Origin: Microvirga ossetica
GTDB taxonomy: Bacteria > Pseudomonadota > Alphaproteobacteria > Rhizobiales > Beijerinckiaceae
DNA length: 64,000 nt
Assembly (NCBI RefSeq): GCF_002741015.1
Contig: NZ_CP016616.1
Coordinates: forward strand, 5,482,501 to 5,546,500
Direction: 5' to 3'
The position numbers and the translations under genes are program-made. The notes under the pieces were generated by a model. The model had not been told where the DNA came from. It saw only the letters and a list, made by a program, of their open reading frames with translations, and searched no databases. Of this stretch, positions 42,016 through 51,423 are shown one piece after another; position 1 is the stretch's first letter, and every line of letters begins with the position of its first letter.

Positions 42016-42249
42016 TCAGCCCGCGGCCGCGGGCGATTCTGTTAGGATGCTGGCGACGAGGTCGCCCTCCCGCGCGGCTTCGGCCGGCGTGGCGGCCCGT
42101 GCGTGCTCGCCCAGTTCCGCCGAGAGATCGGCCAGGGTCTCAGGCCCCCGGGAGTTGCTGAGAATGACGTTGAGGCCAGCCGCGATGGCCAGGCGCGCCA
42201 CCTGGCCACTGATCATCCCGCTGCCGATAAACCCAATGGTCTGTGTCAT
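42016..42249 (-). pseudogene. F420/NADP-oxidoreductase-like N-terminal fragment
   Basis: ATG 42249 opens MTQTIGFIGSGMISGQVARL, a Rossmann fold (GxGxxG) as in NADPH-dependent F420 reductase-like proteins, and continues to EAAREGDLVASI. It then ends with unrelated residues. Only about 77 of the usual ~200 residues remain, so the gene is cut off at 42016-42030. Confidence 0.6.
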
Positions 42250-42525
42250 GAAGGTCTTCTTCCATCGCGCTGAGGCGGCGCCCTGCTGAATGAGGAGGAG
42301 ATATACATTCATGCCTGGCTGCATTTAATCCGAGCTGGCAGCACAACACTTCTGCACATTATGCGGGAATTCCAAGTCGAGAGTGATGAAGGAATGGCCG
42401 CTTCTGGCACACCTGAGACGTAAGCCCATGGGCAGCAATCCTCAGGAAACCAGACGTTCCAAAGAGTCCGGGAATATCAGTACCTGATCCCAAGCGGACT
42501 TTCCGCGGACTCGGTGATGTTCCGC

Positions 42526-43419
42526 TCAGGTGGTTTGTAGCGCCTGGATCAAGTTGCGGGCAAAGCTCTCGCTGGCGGGCGGAAGTGTCCGTTCCGCTTT
42601 CCTGATCATCGAGATCTCCCGGGTAAATCGTCGGTCATCCACAGGGCGCGAGCGCAGGGTCTGCTCAGCGCGGACTTCCATGGCCGATCCAGGCAGGATG
42701 GCGGCCCCCAATCCCGCCCGCACCATGCCCACCGCCGTCGACATGTAGGTCGCTTCGGCGGCAACGATGGGCAGCCGGCCGGCGGCTAGGAACGCTGCGT
42801 CAACCACCGCACGCACGCTCGTGGCCGGATGCATCAGAATAAGTGGATGTCGGGTCAGAGCCTCCACATCAACCCGTTCCATGTCTCCAAACGAATGGCC
42901 GACCGGATAGACGACGTGCATGTGGTCCTGTGTCGTGTGCAGCACTTCAAAATCGGGATCGACGATGCGGCCGCCCGTCAGCCCCAGGTCGACCTGCTCC
43001 TCACGGACCTGGGCAATGACCCCGCTCGCAATCACATCGTGTATCACGAACGAGATCTTCGGGTTCGTCTCCCGAAACTGCGCGATGATCTCCGGCAAAA
43101 CACCGGACGCAAACGAGGGCAGGACCGCGAGCCGAACGATCCCGTGGCGCTGGGCGGCCACGTCCCGAGCCTCGGCGACTACTGCATCGATATCCCGCAG
43201 GATGCGCTCTAGTGCCGGAACCAGCTCTCGCCCCATCCGGGTAAGGGAGACGCTGCGGGTGTTGCGGTCGAACAGGCGCACGCCCAAGGCTTCTTCGAGA
43301 TTGCGGATCTGCACCGTAAGCGCCGGTTGCGACAGGTTCAGGAAGCTGGCGGCCCGCGTGAAGCTGCCAAGCTGGGCCACGGTGAGAAAGGCGCGCATCT
43401 GGCGGAGGTCAGGATTCAT
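42526..43419 (-). CDS. LysR-family transcriptional regulator
   Basis: 297 residues: an N-terminal winged helix-turn-helix (MRAFLTVAQLGSFTRAASFLN, SQPALTVQIRNLEEALG) and a periplasmic-binding-protein-like effector domain. It is divergent from the AtuA operon with 87 bp between them; the LysR-type activation site should lie in that gap, where TGTGATC and ATCACCG-like segments occur near 43437-43466. Likely activator of the neighbouring catabolic operon. Confidence 0.9.
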   Translation of the reverse strand: MNPDLRQMRAFLTVAQLGSFTRAASFLNLSQPALTVQIRNLEEALGVRLFDRNTRSVSLTRMGRELVPALERILRDIDAVVAEARDVAAQRHGIVRLAVLPSFASGVLPEIIAQFRETNPKISFVIHDVIASGVIAQVREEQVDLGLTGGRIVDPDFEVLHTTQDHMHVVYPVGHSFGDMERVDVEALTRHPLILMHPATSVRAVVDAAFLAAGRLPIVAAEATYMSTAVGMVRAGLGAAILPGSAMEVRAEQTLRSRPVDDRRFTREISMIRKAERTLPPASESFARNLIQALQTT

Positions 43420-43506
43420 AATCCTAGCCTATTACGGTGATCTAATCATTTCAATTGTGTGATCGCTGGGTCCCGCCTCTAATGCGCGGGAGATCTGGAG
43501 GCATCC

Positions 43507-44853
43507 ATGAGACAGATCAGGATCGGCGCCGGCGCAGGCTATTCCGGCGACAGGATCGAGCCGGCCATCGAGCTCGCCGAGAAGGGTGATCTCCAATACC
43601 TCGTCTTCGAGTGCTTGGCCGAGCGGACCATCGCCCTGGCCCAGCAAGCCAAGCTCAGGGATCCGGCGAGCGGCTACGACCCGCTCCTGCCGGAGCGTTT
43701 GCGCGCGGTCCTTCCGCTCTGCCACGCCAAGGGCGTCCGGATCATCACCAACATGGGCGCGGCCAACCCCATCGCCGCGGCCGAACGCACCCGGACAGTC
43801 GCCCAGGAGCTGGGCCTGTCGAACCTGAAGGTCGCCGCCGTCACCGGCGACGACGTCCTCCACCATCTGTCCGGCGGGACCTATCGCGTGGAGGAAACAG
43901 GAGCCACCGCTGCCGAGCTCGGCAACCGGATCGTATCGGCCAATGCCTACATCGGAGCACGGCCCATCGCCGAAGCGCTCGCCAACGGCGCCGACATCGT
44001 CATCACGGGCCGGGCTGCCGATCCCTCACTCTTCGTCGGACCGCTCGTTCATGAGTTTGGCTGGGGGTTGGATGACTGGCACCGGCTCGGCCAAGCCACG
44101 CTCATCGGGCATCTGCTCGAATGTGCCGGGCAGGTCACGGGCGGATACTTTGCCGATCCGGACTACAAGGACGTGCCCGACCTGGCCCGCCTGGGCTTTC
44201 CCATCGGCGAGGTCAGCGAAGACGGGTCGGTCGTCGTGACCAAGGTTCCCGGCTCCGGCGGTCGGGTCATCGCGGCGACATGCAAGGAGCAGATCCTGTA
44301 TGAGATCCACGATCCGGCCCGGTACCTGACCCCGGACGTGACCGCCGACTTCTCGAACGTCACGGTCGAGGAGATCGGGCCTGACCGGGTTCGCATCCAG
44401 GGTGCCTCCGGCAGCCCAAGGCCGGAGACGCTGAAGGTCTCGGTCGGAGCCGTCGAGGGCTTCGTCGGCGAGGGGCAGATTTCCTATGCCGGACCGGGCG
44501 CCCGCGCCCGCGGCGAACTGGCGCTCGACATCGTCAGGGAACGTCTGACACTCACGGGGGTGCGCGCCTCCGAGCTGCGCTTCGACCTCATCGGCGTCAA
44601 TTCCCTGCACGGCGACAGGCTCTCGGGAAACGGCGGCCACCATGAGCCGTACGAGGTTCGCGTCCGGGTTGCCGGCCGCACCGACAGCCTGGAGGAGGCC
44701 GTGCGGATCGGCAACGAGGTCGAAACCCTCTACACCAACGGCCCGGCCGGCGGGGGAGGCGTGACGAAATCCGCCCGTGAGGTGGTTGGCATCCTCTCTG
44801 CCTACATCCCGCGCGAGATCGTTCGCCCTGCCGTTCACTACGTGGAGGCTTGA
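43507..44853 (+). CDS. AtuA-family (DUF1446) protein
   Basis: 448 residues starting MRQIRIGAGAGYSGDRIEPA, with FECLAERTIALAQQ, ITNMGAANP, IVITGRAADPSLFVGPL and ATCKEQILYEIHDP. This is the AtuA family, named from acyclic-terpene use in Pseudomonas, and believed to act on acyl-CoA-type hydroxy intermediates together with a small subunit. The small subunit gene follows directly. The stop and next ATG are one base apart. Confidence 0.85.
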   Translation: MRQIRIGAGAGYSGDRIEPAIELAEKGDLQYLVFECLAERTIALAQQAKLRDPASGYDPLLPERLRAVLPLCHAKGVRIITNMGAANPIAAAERTRTVAQELGLSNLKVAAVTGDDVLHHLSGGTYRVEETGATAAELGNRIVSANAYIGARPIAEALANGADIVITGRAADPSLFVGPLVHEFGWGLDDWHRLGQATLIGHLLECAGQVTGGYFADPDYKDVPDLARLGFPIGEVSEDGSVVVTKVPGSGGRVIAATCKEQILYEIHDPARYLTPDVTADFSNVTVEEIGPDRVRIQGASGSPRPETLKVSVGAVEGFVGEGQISYAGPGARARGELALDIVRERLTLTGVRASELRFDLIGVNSLHGDRLSGNGGHHEPYEVRVRVAGRTDSLEEAVRIGNEVETLYTNGPAGGGGVTKSAREVVGILSAYIPREIVRPAVHYVEA

Positions 44854-44854
44854 G

Positions 44855-45199
44855 ATGAAGCTCCGTCAGATCGCCCATTCCCGCGCCGGTGACAAGGGCA
44901 ACACGTCCAGCATCTCGGTGATCGCCTACAATGAACGGGACTACCCGCGCCTGCTGCGGCACGTGACGCCCGAGCGCGTCAAGGCCCATTTCGGCAACGT
45001 CGTGGCCGGTGACGTGATCCGCTACGAGATCCCAAGCCTTGGGGCCTTGAACTTAGTCCTGCGCCAGGCGCTGGGCGGCGGCGTGACCCGCTCGCTGGTC
45101 CTCGACACCCACGGCAAGAGCCTGAGCTCCGCCCTGCTCGATCTCGAGATTCCCGACGAACCCCAAACCCACGAAGCGCCAGCCCAAGGCGACGCCTGA
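44855..45199 (+). CDS. AtuA-associated small subunit
   Basis: 114 residues, MKLRQIAHSRAGDKGNTSSI, then a short alpha/beta domain with LGALNLVLRQALGGGVTRSL. The same domain is often fused to AtuA proteins as a C-terminal part; here it is a separate gene placed right after AtuA. It probably forms a complex with it. Confidence 0.75.
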   Translation: MKLRQIAHSRAGDKGNTSSISVIAYNERDYPRLLRHVTPERVKAHFGNVVAGDVIRYEIPSLGALNLVLRQALGGGVTRSLVLDTHGKSLSSALLDLEIPDEPQTHEAPAQGDA

Positions 45200-45224
45200 C
45201 AGCCATCCCCTGGAGGAGACGACC

Positions 45225-46196
45225 ATGAGAGTGAAGACCTGGACTGCTGCTACCCTGACCCTTGCCGGAACCCTTCTGGCAGCCTTGCCTGCCGCGGCGC
45301 AGACCTATCCGAGCCGCACCATCAAGTTCATCGTGCCATTCGCCGCCGGCAGCGCCACGGACGCGCTGGCCCGCATCGTGGGTGAGCATGCCTCGAAGAC
45401 GCTGGGGCAGTCGATCATCATCGAGAACATGGCCGGCGCGAACGGCGTCGTGGCCGCCCAGAACGTGGCGCGGGCCGAGCCGGACGGGCACACGGTGCTG
45501 ATCACCACCAACACGACGCATGGGGCCAACCAGAGCCTGATGAAGAACGTGCCGTACGATGCGATCAACAGCTTCGAACCGGTGACGAAGCTCGGCACCA
45601 TCACGCTGGCGCTGATCACGAACCCATCCGTTCCGGCCAAGAACGTGCAGGAGCTCATTGCTCATGCCAAGGCCAAACCCGGCGACCTGACCTTCGGCTT
45701 CGGCTCGAGCTCGTCCCGCATCGCCGGCGAGATGCTGAAATCCCTGGCCGGCGTCGACATCCGGGGCGTGCCGTACCGCAGCAACCCGCAAGCCATCACC
45801 GACCTGCTCGGCGGCCAGATCAACATCATCTTCGCCGACATCTCAACGACGCTGCCGCAGGTGAAGGGCGGCAAGGCCAACGGGCTTGCCGTCTCGACGG
45901 CCAAGCGCAGCCCGCTGGCCCCCGATCTGCCGACCATGGCCGAGGCTGGGGTGCAGGGCTACGATCTCGCCGCCTGGTTTGCGGCGTTCGTGCCAGCCAA
46001 GACGCCGAAGCCCGTGGTCGACAAGTTGCGTGAGGCGCTCGTGGCAGCCGTCAACGACAAGGCCACCCAGGAGAAGTTGCTCACCGCCGGCATCGAGCCG
46101 GAGGCCAGCACGCCTGAGGAGCTGAAGGCGTTCGTCGGTGCCGAGATCAAGAAGTGGGCTGACATCGTCAAGGCCGCCGGCATCCAGCCTGAATAA
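45225..46196 (+). CDS. Bug-family (TctC-like) solute-binding protein
   Basis: 323 residues with signal peptide (LAGTLLAALPAAAQTYPSR). YPSRTIKFIVPFAAGSATD is the Bug signature start, and the acidic ligand-binding loops follow. Bug proteins bind carboxylates for tripartite tricarboxylate transporters. No TctA or TctB gene is in the window, so it may work with membrane parts encoded elsewhere or as a sensor. GGAGGAGAC lies before the ATG. In the operon with AtuA. Confidence 0.9.
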   Translation: MRVKTWTAATLTLAGTLLAALPAAAQTYPSRTIKFIVPFAAGSATDALARIVGEHASKTLGQSIIIENMAGANGVVAAQNVARAEPDGHTVLITTNTTHGANQSLMKNVPYDAINSFEPVTKLGTITLALITNPSVPAKNVQELIAHAKAKPGDLTFGFGSSSSRIAGEMLKSLAGVDIRGVPYRSNPQAITDLLGGQINIIFADISTTLPQVKGGKANGLAVSTAKRSPLAPDLPTMAEAGVQGYDLAAWFAAFVPAKTPKPVVDKLREALVAAVNDKATQEKLLTAGIEPEASTPEELKAFVGAEIKKWADIVKAAGIQPE

Positions 46197-46235
46197 TCGG
46201 CCTGACCAACAACGCCAAATTACAGGGAGGATGAG

Positions 46236-48287
46236 ATGAAGCGCACGATCTTTCGTTTCCTGACGACGGTTGCGTGGCTCGGGGCAGCCTCATTGGGTGC
46301 ACACGCCGATACGCCAGGCGAGACCAGGAAACCGGACTGGCTGCAAGCCGTGCAGAGAACTGTCTTCGATGGACAGTCTGATGATCTTGCCACGGCAGGG
46401 CTTGGTACCGCCGGTCTGACCGAGAAGGCGCCGGCGCCGACATACGCTGACACACTTCGCCCTAAGGCGGCAGAACTGCGGCGTGCTGCCCTGTTTCTCC
46501 GCGGCTCGTCGGGGGAAGGCTTCGGGCGGCTCTATGGGCCCAATGTGGATCCGCGCAGCGGTGCGGCTCTCCCCGACGATGGCAAGATGGCCGGGACCGA
46601 ATATCTTGCCTACGCTGATGACGGCGAGGGCCGCCAGAACGTGGCCATGCTCTTGCAGGTCCCGGCGTCGTTCCGGGCTGAGCGGCCGTGCATCCTTGCC
46701 GTCCCTGTCAACGGATCCTCAAGCCTGTATCGCGACATTGTTGATTTCGGGTATTGGGGCCTGCGGCGCGACTGTGCCGTCGTGTACACCGACAAGGGAC
46801 TTGGCAATGGCGTGCACGACCTGGAAACCGACACGGTCAATCGTCTTGATGGCACCCGAACCAATGCGAGAGAGGTTGGCCGGGAGGCACATTTCAAGGC
46901 CAGCTTGGACGAGAGCAAACGCCAGGAGTTCCTGAAGTCGTTCCCGCACCGCATCGCCTTCAAGCACGCCCACTCAAGGCAGAACCCGGAGGCTGGTTGG
47001 GGCCGTGATGTGGTACGGGCGATCCAGTTTGCATTTTACCAACTCAACCAGGATGCCCGTGGCTCAGGGGACGGTCCTTACCTGACCCGTGACAACACGC
47101 TGGTGATTGCCACTGGCAGTTCCAATGGAGGAGGCGCTGCCCTGTACGGCGGTGAATACGACAGGGAGAGCTGGATCGACGGCGTCGTGGCCGCAGAACC
47201 TCAGGTGCAGGTGCAGCCTAACGATGCGGTGATGGTCGAGCGTGGGAGCACCATACGGCCAGGTACGGGCCGGACACTTCTCGACTACTTCACCACGGCG
47301 ATCCTGTATCAGCCCTGCGCCGCCGTGGCGCCGCCGGATGCGCCCCGGCGTGAGAAACTCGCCTTCGCAGAGAACCGGTGTCGGTCCTTGAAGGAGAAAG
47401 GATTGCTCTCGGCGGATACGATGGAGGCCCAAGCCAAGGAGGCACTCGCAAAGCTGCGGGACTATGGCTGGGAACCCGAGGCTGACGTCTTGCACGCCTC
47501 CCACTACGACATCGCGCCGGATGCCACGGCCGCGAAGTACGCCAGTGATCACGGCCGCTTCGGTGTCGAGGATCGGATCTGTGGCCTCAGCTATGCCGCC
47601 GCGGACGAGGACGGCCGTCCGATGCCGATACCGGCAGACGTGCTGGCGACCATCTTCGCAACGGCGCCTGGCGGAGCTCCTGTGGGACCGGTCGACATTA
47701 TCAACGATCTGGATCCCGCCGGGCCACGGCGCAGTGCCGTCTCGGTGTCTGCCTCGACCGGACGTCAGGACTACAACCTGGATGGAGCGCTCTGCCTTCG
47801 GGAACTCGCGACCGGCCAGTCAGCCGATGCCCAACGGGTCCAGGCGGGCAATCGCGAGTTCCTCGCGTCCGGAGATCTGCACGGCAAGCCGACCATCATC
47901 GTTCATGGCCGTGCCGACGCGCGCGTTCCGGTCGGCTTTACGTCCCGGCCGTATCTTGCTCTCAACAGCCTCGTCGAGGGTGACCAGAGCCGCTTGCACT
48001 ACGTCGAGGTGGCCAACGCGCAGCATTTCGGCGCGTCTGAGCCGGGCTATGACAATCGGTTTGTCCGGTTGACGATCTACCACCTGCGTGCGTTGGAGCA
48101 GATGTACGCTCACCTGACGCAAAGGGCATCCCTGCCAGATCACCAGGTTGTGCGTCCCACTCCTCGGGGTGGGGAACGCGGGCAGGCACCAGCTCTGGAA
48201 GCGAGGAACATCGCTCCCATCGTCGAGCGGCCGTCCAAGGCCGATCAGATCCGGGCTGAGCGTGGCCGGGTGACCGTACCGGATTAA
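46236..48287 (+). CDS. 3-hydroxybutyrate oligomer hydrolase, secreted
   Basis: 683 residues. Signal peptide MKRTIFRFLTTVAWLGAASLG, then a large alpha/beta hydrolase with LYRDIVDFGYWGLRRDCAVVY, the catalytic ATGSSNGGG region (Ser295/296) and LHGKPTIIVHGRADARVP with the Asp region. This is the D-3-hydroxybutyrate oligomer hydrolase type (PF10605), which breaks short oligomers left by PHB depolymerases into monomers. With the Bug protein and AtuA it forms a probable uptake and catabolic unit for hydroxy acids. AGGGAGGATG precedes the ATG. Confidence 0.85.
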   Translation: MKRTIFRFLTTVAWLGAASLGAHADTPGETRKPDWLQAVQRTVFDGQSDDLATAGLGTAGLTEKAPAPTYADTLRPKAAELRRAALFLRGSSGEGFGRLYGPNVDPRSGAALPDDGKMAGTEYLAYADDGEGRQNVAMLLQVPASFRAERPCILAVPVNGSSSLYRDIVDFGYWGLRRDCAVVYTDKGLGNGVHDLETDTVNRLDGTRTNAREVGREAHFKASLDESKRQEFLKSFPHRIAFKHAHSRQNPEAGWGRDVVRAIQFAFYQLNQDARGSGDGPYLTRDNTLVIATGSSNGGGAALYGGEYDRESWIDGVVAAEPQVQVQPNDAVMVERGSTIRPGTGRTLLDYFTTAILYQPCAAVAPPDAPRREKLAFAENRCRSLKEKGLLSADTMEAQAKEALAKLRDYGWEPEADVLHASHYDIAPDATAAKYASDHGRFGVEDRICGLSYAAADEDGRPMPIPADVLATIFATAPGGAPVGPVDIINDLDPAGPRRSAVSVSASTGRQDYNLDGALCLRELATGQSADAQRVQAGNREFLASGDLHGKPTIIVHGRADARVPVGFTSRPYLALNSLVEGDQSRLHYVEVANAQHFGASEPGYDNRFVRLTIYHLRALEQMYAHLTQRASLPDHQVVRPTPRGGERGQAPALEARNIAPIVERPSKADQIRAERGRVTVPD

Positions 48288-48294
48288 AGGAGCG

Positions 48295-48321
48295 CGCGGG
48301 AGTGTCACCGCTCCCGCGTTT
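48295..48321 (+). terminator. Rho-independent terminator after the AtuA operon
   Basis: CGCGGGAG-TGTCACCG-CTCCCGCG forms an 8-bp GC-rich stem with an 8-nt loop, followed by TTT, starting 8 bp after the hydrolase stop. It closes the operon. The remaining gap to 48602 holds only the edge of the duplicated block. Confidence 0.75.
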
Positions 48322-48527
48322 ATCCCTGTGAGTCACCGGATGGACACTGCTCGCCCTCACGAGGTGTGGCATGTGCAAGATGGATAAGCCGATCTGAAGT
48401 TTCCGCCGACAATCTAGCAGTCGAAAGGTCAGTTCCTGGCACTTCTCGGAAGTAGACCGATGGTCTGCACTCGCAAGGAACAGCAGACGTTCCTAGAGGG
48501 CGGGGATCGTCAATGCGTGACCCGGTG

Positions 48528-49215
48528 CGGACCTTCGCCGATTGGGCTCGTGAAGCTCATGACCGTGCAAGTCTCGCAGGTGTGGGCGCAATTCGGGTCC
48601 TGTCAGTCTGAGCTTGCGGCATTGATCTCGATGATGTTGCGGTCAGGATCGAGAATATAGATCTGCGGGTATCCAACACGCATAGAGGTCCTGATGCCCA
48701 TCAGATCATCAGGGCTCGCGTCCTCGCGATACCCCTTGGCTTTGAGCGCTTCCAGAGCCTGTGTATAGCTGGTGACCCGAATGGCAAAGTGGATGTCGTT
48801 GGTATCCATCCCTTTCGTGCTCCGGAATGTTGCCTGAGCATCACCAACAACAAGGTGTAGTTCCTGGCGAGTACCCACTTGGAACCACGCCCCAGCCACA
48901 GGCAAGGCAGGCCGCGGGATCTCCGTTAATCCGAGGACCTCCACGTAGAAGCGACGGGAGCGCTCCAGGTCAGCACACGGGAGAGCCACATGGTGAAGGC
49001 CATCTATCTCCATCATCGTCTCCTGGCTGCACCCCCTGAGCGCACATTGCGCAAGTGCTGGAACATAATCAGGCCACTATGACGAGGCTGAGAGCGCCCT
49101 TGCAACTCGTCTTGGGAGGTAGCAATCGAGTTCGCAAGTCAGCTTGGGTCTGCTCGTCCGGCCTCAGCAGATACTCGTGACGGGCAAAGGATCGGCAGCG
49201 CCTGACCCGCACCGG
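48528..49215. repeat. Duplicated VOC block, copy B
   Basis: This block matches 3770-4455 in the same orientation, including non-coding sequence on both sides of the VOC gene. The right-hand part (49017-49215) has no gene. Outside the block the sequences are unrelated. Confidence 0.8.
48603..49016 (-). CDS. VOC-superfamily protein, copy B
   Basis: 137 residues, MMEIDGLHHVALPCADLERS, almost identical to copy A at 3843; both keep the three likely metal ligands and the fold. Differences are spread and conservative, so both copies look functional. The ATG pair at the start differs by one Met from copy A. Substrate unknown. Confidence 0.85.
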   Translation of the reverse strand: MMEIDGLHHVALPCADLERSRRFYVEVLGLTEIPRPALPVAGAWFQVGTRQELHLVVGDAQATFRSTKGMDTNDIHFAIRVTSYTQALEALKAKGYREDASPDDLMGIRTSMRVGYPQIYILDPDRNIIEINAASSD

Positions 49216-49345
49216 ACCTTTGCACCCGTCTCCAGGCGACCTGTTCCTGAAGGATCATGGAAACGGGTGCATGAGATCAGAACTGCATGCTACGGCGCCA
49301 TCGGCCAAGTCAGTTGAGGCGACCAACGGTCCGCGGCACGAGACC

Positions 49346-50803
49346 TTACAGGTCAGGATCACGCCGGGCGCGCGCTACCACAGCTTCACCCACGTGCTGG
49401 CCAATCTCCCATCCGGCATCGATGTCACTTCTAAAGTGAATGCCAGCCCAGAACCGTGACTCGCCCCATTCCCGCGCCCATCCGGCGTAACGCGCTGCTT
49501 CGCGTGGAAAGAGATAGCTCAGGACCACTACGGGTCCCATCCCGAGCGTGGCGGCGTTCGAAGGGTAGGTCGGGAAGTTGGGGGTTGGAAAGACTGTTGT
49601 GACCGTCGGGTCGAACTGATTGGGGCGCGCCGCCCAGTAATGGAACTTCGCATCCTGCGACGCGACCCAGCCGTCATAATGAGCCACATAGACAAGAGCA
49701 TAAGCCCGTGCTGCGCGTCGGGCATTGTTCTCGACCCCTGCCTCGGACAACCGCAGGCCAACCTCCTCGCCCAAGCGGAAGATCAGCCCCGGCTGACCCT
49801 GTTGTCCGTACTGCCAGTAGTTTGCCTTGGAGATCATAAGAGGGGTGCGCTTCAGGGTCTTCACCTCCTCAAGCTCAGCCAGGCGCTTCGGCGAGTCCGG
49901 TGCAGGCGGTGGTCCAGGGCGGAACTGGCTTGGTGACGTGAGAGCAAAGGTTTTCCACTCCACATCATTTACCCCACCGGGGTTCTCGCCCTTCCAATAG
50001 CCAGGGCCGAAGGGCATGCTCCCGGACCACTTCGTGTCACTGATCTTGGCATAGGCGATCACGCGCTCAGCCACTTTCCGCCCGAGGTCAAGGCCCGCCT
50101 GCGCATCGCTGGGAAACGCCACCCCAGCAAGGACGCGACTGCGGGACGCTTCCTCGGCCGCGGCCATGACGCGCTGCGCCTCTTTCGGGTAGATGTGAGT
50201 GATAATGGCCGCCGCGGCCCCAGCCGCCACCGAGTCCTCGCATGGATAGGAGGGGCTGGCCGGGACAGCAACGGCAGCGGCGAGGGTATTGTCGATCTCG
50301 CTGGGGCGCTTTCGGTTAACCGTGTACTTGGCGTCCCATGCCGCTGTCAGGGCATCGTCAATGGCCACATGCATCATGGCATAGGCGCGAGAGGCTTGGC
50401 CCGTGCCGAGCGGGTTGGCTACCGAGATGTCGGTCAGCATCTCGTTCCAGCGGTATGAAGGAGACCAAAAGTCCCAGTAGCGAATGCGCTCCAACGTGGC
50501 TGGGTCGCGCTGGTTGGCCAAGCTATGAAGCTGTTGGAGGTCAGGTGCTTGCTCGGCCGGCGGTGCAATCTGCAACTCCTTAGGGGAGCTCAGGACCCAA
50601 GGCTGCCATCCGCTCGCTGCCGGGTCAGATGACGCGTTCGCCGGTTGGCCACTGACGGATGCTGTAGATGCAAGCAGGCCGGTGAGAGCGGTGAGGGCCA
50701 CCAAGGCTCGTCTGCCAGATCCGTGCCTTCCAGGTGTGGTGGGACAAGAAGCGGCTGAACGCGAAATCCATTGCGCTTCGCGCCGCGAACGCTGTTGAAG
50801 CAT
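49346..50803 (-). CDS. PAP2/vanadium-haloperoxidase-like secreted protein
   Basis: 485 residues from ATG 50803 (GGGAG before it). A basic lead and hydrophobic segment (LVALTALTGLLASTASVSG) suggest export. The helical core carries KYTVNRKRPSEID in the first half and HYWAARPNQFD with RFWAGIHFRSDIDAG in the second, as in vanadium-dependent haloperoxidase-like and PAP2 proteins. The usual PSGH motif reads PSNA here, so the normal catalytic His may be absent. It may be a phosphatase-fold protein with altered activity. Confidence 0.75.
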   Translation of the reverse strand: MLQQRSRREAQWISRSAASCPTTPGRHGSGRRALVALTALTGLLASTASVSGQPANASSDPAASGWQPWVLSSPKELQIAPPAEQAPDLQQLHSLANQRDPATLERIRYWDFWSPSYRWNEMLTDISVANPLGTGQASRAYAMMHVAIDDALTAAWDAKYTVNRKRPSEIDNTLAAAVAVPASPSYPCEDSVAAGAAAAIITHIYPKEAQRVMAAAEEASRSRVLAGVAFPSDAQAGLDLGRKVAERVIAYAKISDTKWSGSMPFGPGYWKGENPGGVNDVEWKTFALTSPSQFRPGPPPAPDSPKRLAELEEVKTLKRTPLMISKANYWQYGQQGQPGLIFRLGEEVGLRLSEAGVENNARRAARAYALVYVAHYDGWVASQDAKFHYWAARPNQFDPTVTTVFPTPNFPTYPSNAATLGMGPVVVLSYLFPREAARYAGWAREWGESRFWAGIHFRSDIDAGWEIGQHVGEAVVARARRDPDL

Positions 50804-50976
50804 GGCGCTCTCCCATCGCCGATGTAACCGCAAGGACGGCCGGACAACCCAGGCGAGGAGGGGCCGGAGCAGAACACGCCCGAGCCGTGCAATTAATCGG
50901 CATTAGGTAGCAAAAACCACCAGTTTTAATCCGCGTCGCTTGATACTTTTCGGCTCCATTTTGGGGGGCTGGCGAC

Positions 50977-51423
50977 GTGAGAGTTGAAGAGGAATTGGAG
51001 CGGAAACGCGCAGAGCTTGTGAGTGAGATGCAGACACTCGCGCTCCGGATCGAGACGATCAAAGAACAGGTCTCAGCAATCGATCAGGTGATCGCGATCT
51101 ACGATCCGGCGCACGCGCCGAAGGACGCCGCTCCCGTAAAGCCGAAGCGGATCAGGAACAGCGCCTCCGTTCCGGTGGAATTGAACCGGATCAACAAGAC
51201 CGAGGCGATCCTCGAGGTACTGCGCGAGGCTGGCGGACCACTCTCGACGGCGGACTGCACAAAGCACATTGCGGAAAGACACGGCGTCAGCGCCGATGAT
51301 CCCGGGATGCCGCGGTTCGTGACGCACGTATCGGCCGCCCTTAGCGCACTCTTGAAGCGGAACCGTGTCCGGCAAGCAGGAACCATCGATGGCCACAAGC
51401 ATCTCTGGGAGATTGCGACCTAG
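50977..51423 (+). CDS. Coiled-coil and winged-helix protein, possible IS companion
   Basis: 148 residues. The first 45 form a coiled coil (VEEELERKRAELVSEMQTLA ... IETIKEQVSAIDQVI). Residues 70-148 look like a winged helix (LREAGGPLSTADCTKHIAER, SAALSALLKRNRVRQAG), as in HARE-HTH-type domains. It probably binds DNA or nucleic acid. The start may be upstream of GTG/ATG 50977. Its stop TAG shares CTAG with the stop of the IS1595 transposase on the other strand. Role unknown. Confidence 0.55.
   Translation: MRVEEELERKRAELVSEMQTLALRIETIKEQVSAIDQVIAIYDPAHAPKDAAPVKPKRIRNSASVPVELNRINKTEAILEVLREAGGPLSTADCTKHIAERHGVSADDPGMPRFVTHVSAALSALLKRNRVRQAGTIDGHKHLWEIAT

Noticed and set aside
19139..42510. Similar phrases ACCTGA-CCCAAGC-GAC-TTCC near 19145 and 42485
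   Set aside because: Only about 25 bp alike with gaps; too short to call a repeat family without a genome search.
50880..50920. Possible left inverted repeat of IS1595 (GCCGTGCAATTAATCGGC)
   Set aside because: Alignment to the right end needs several gaps; not better than chance.
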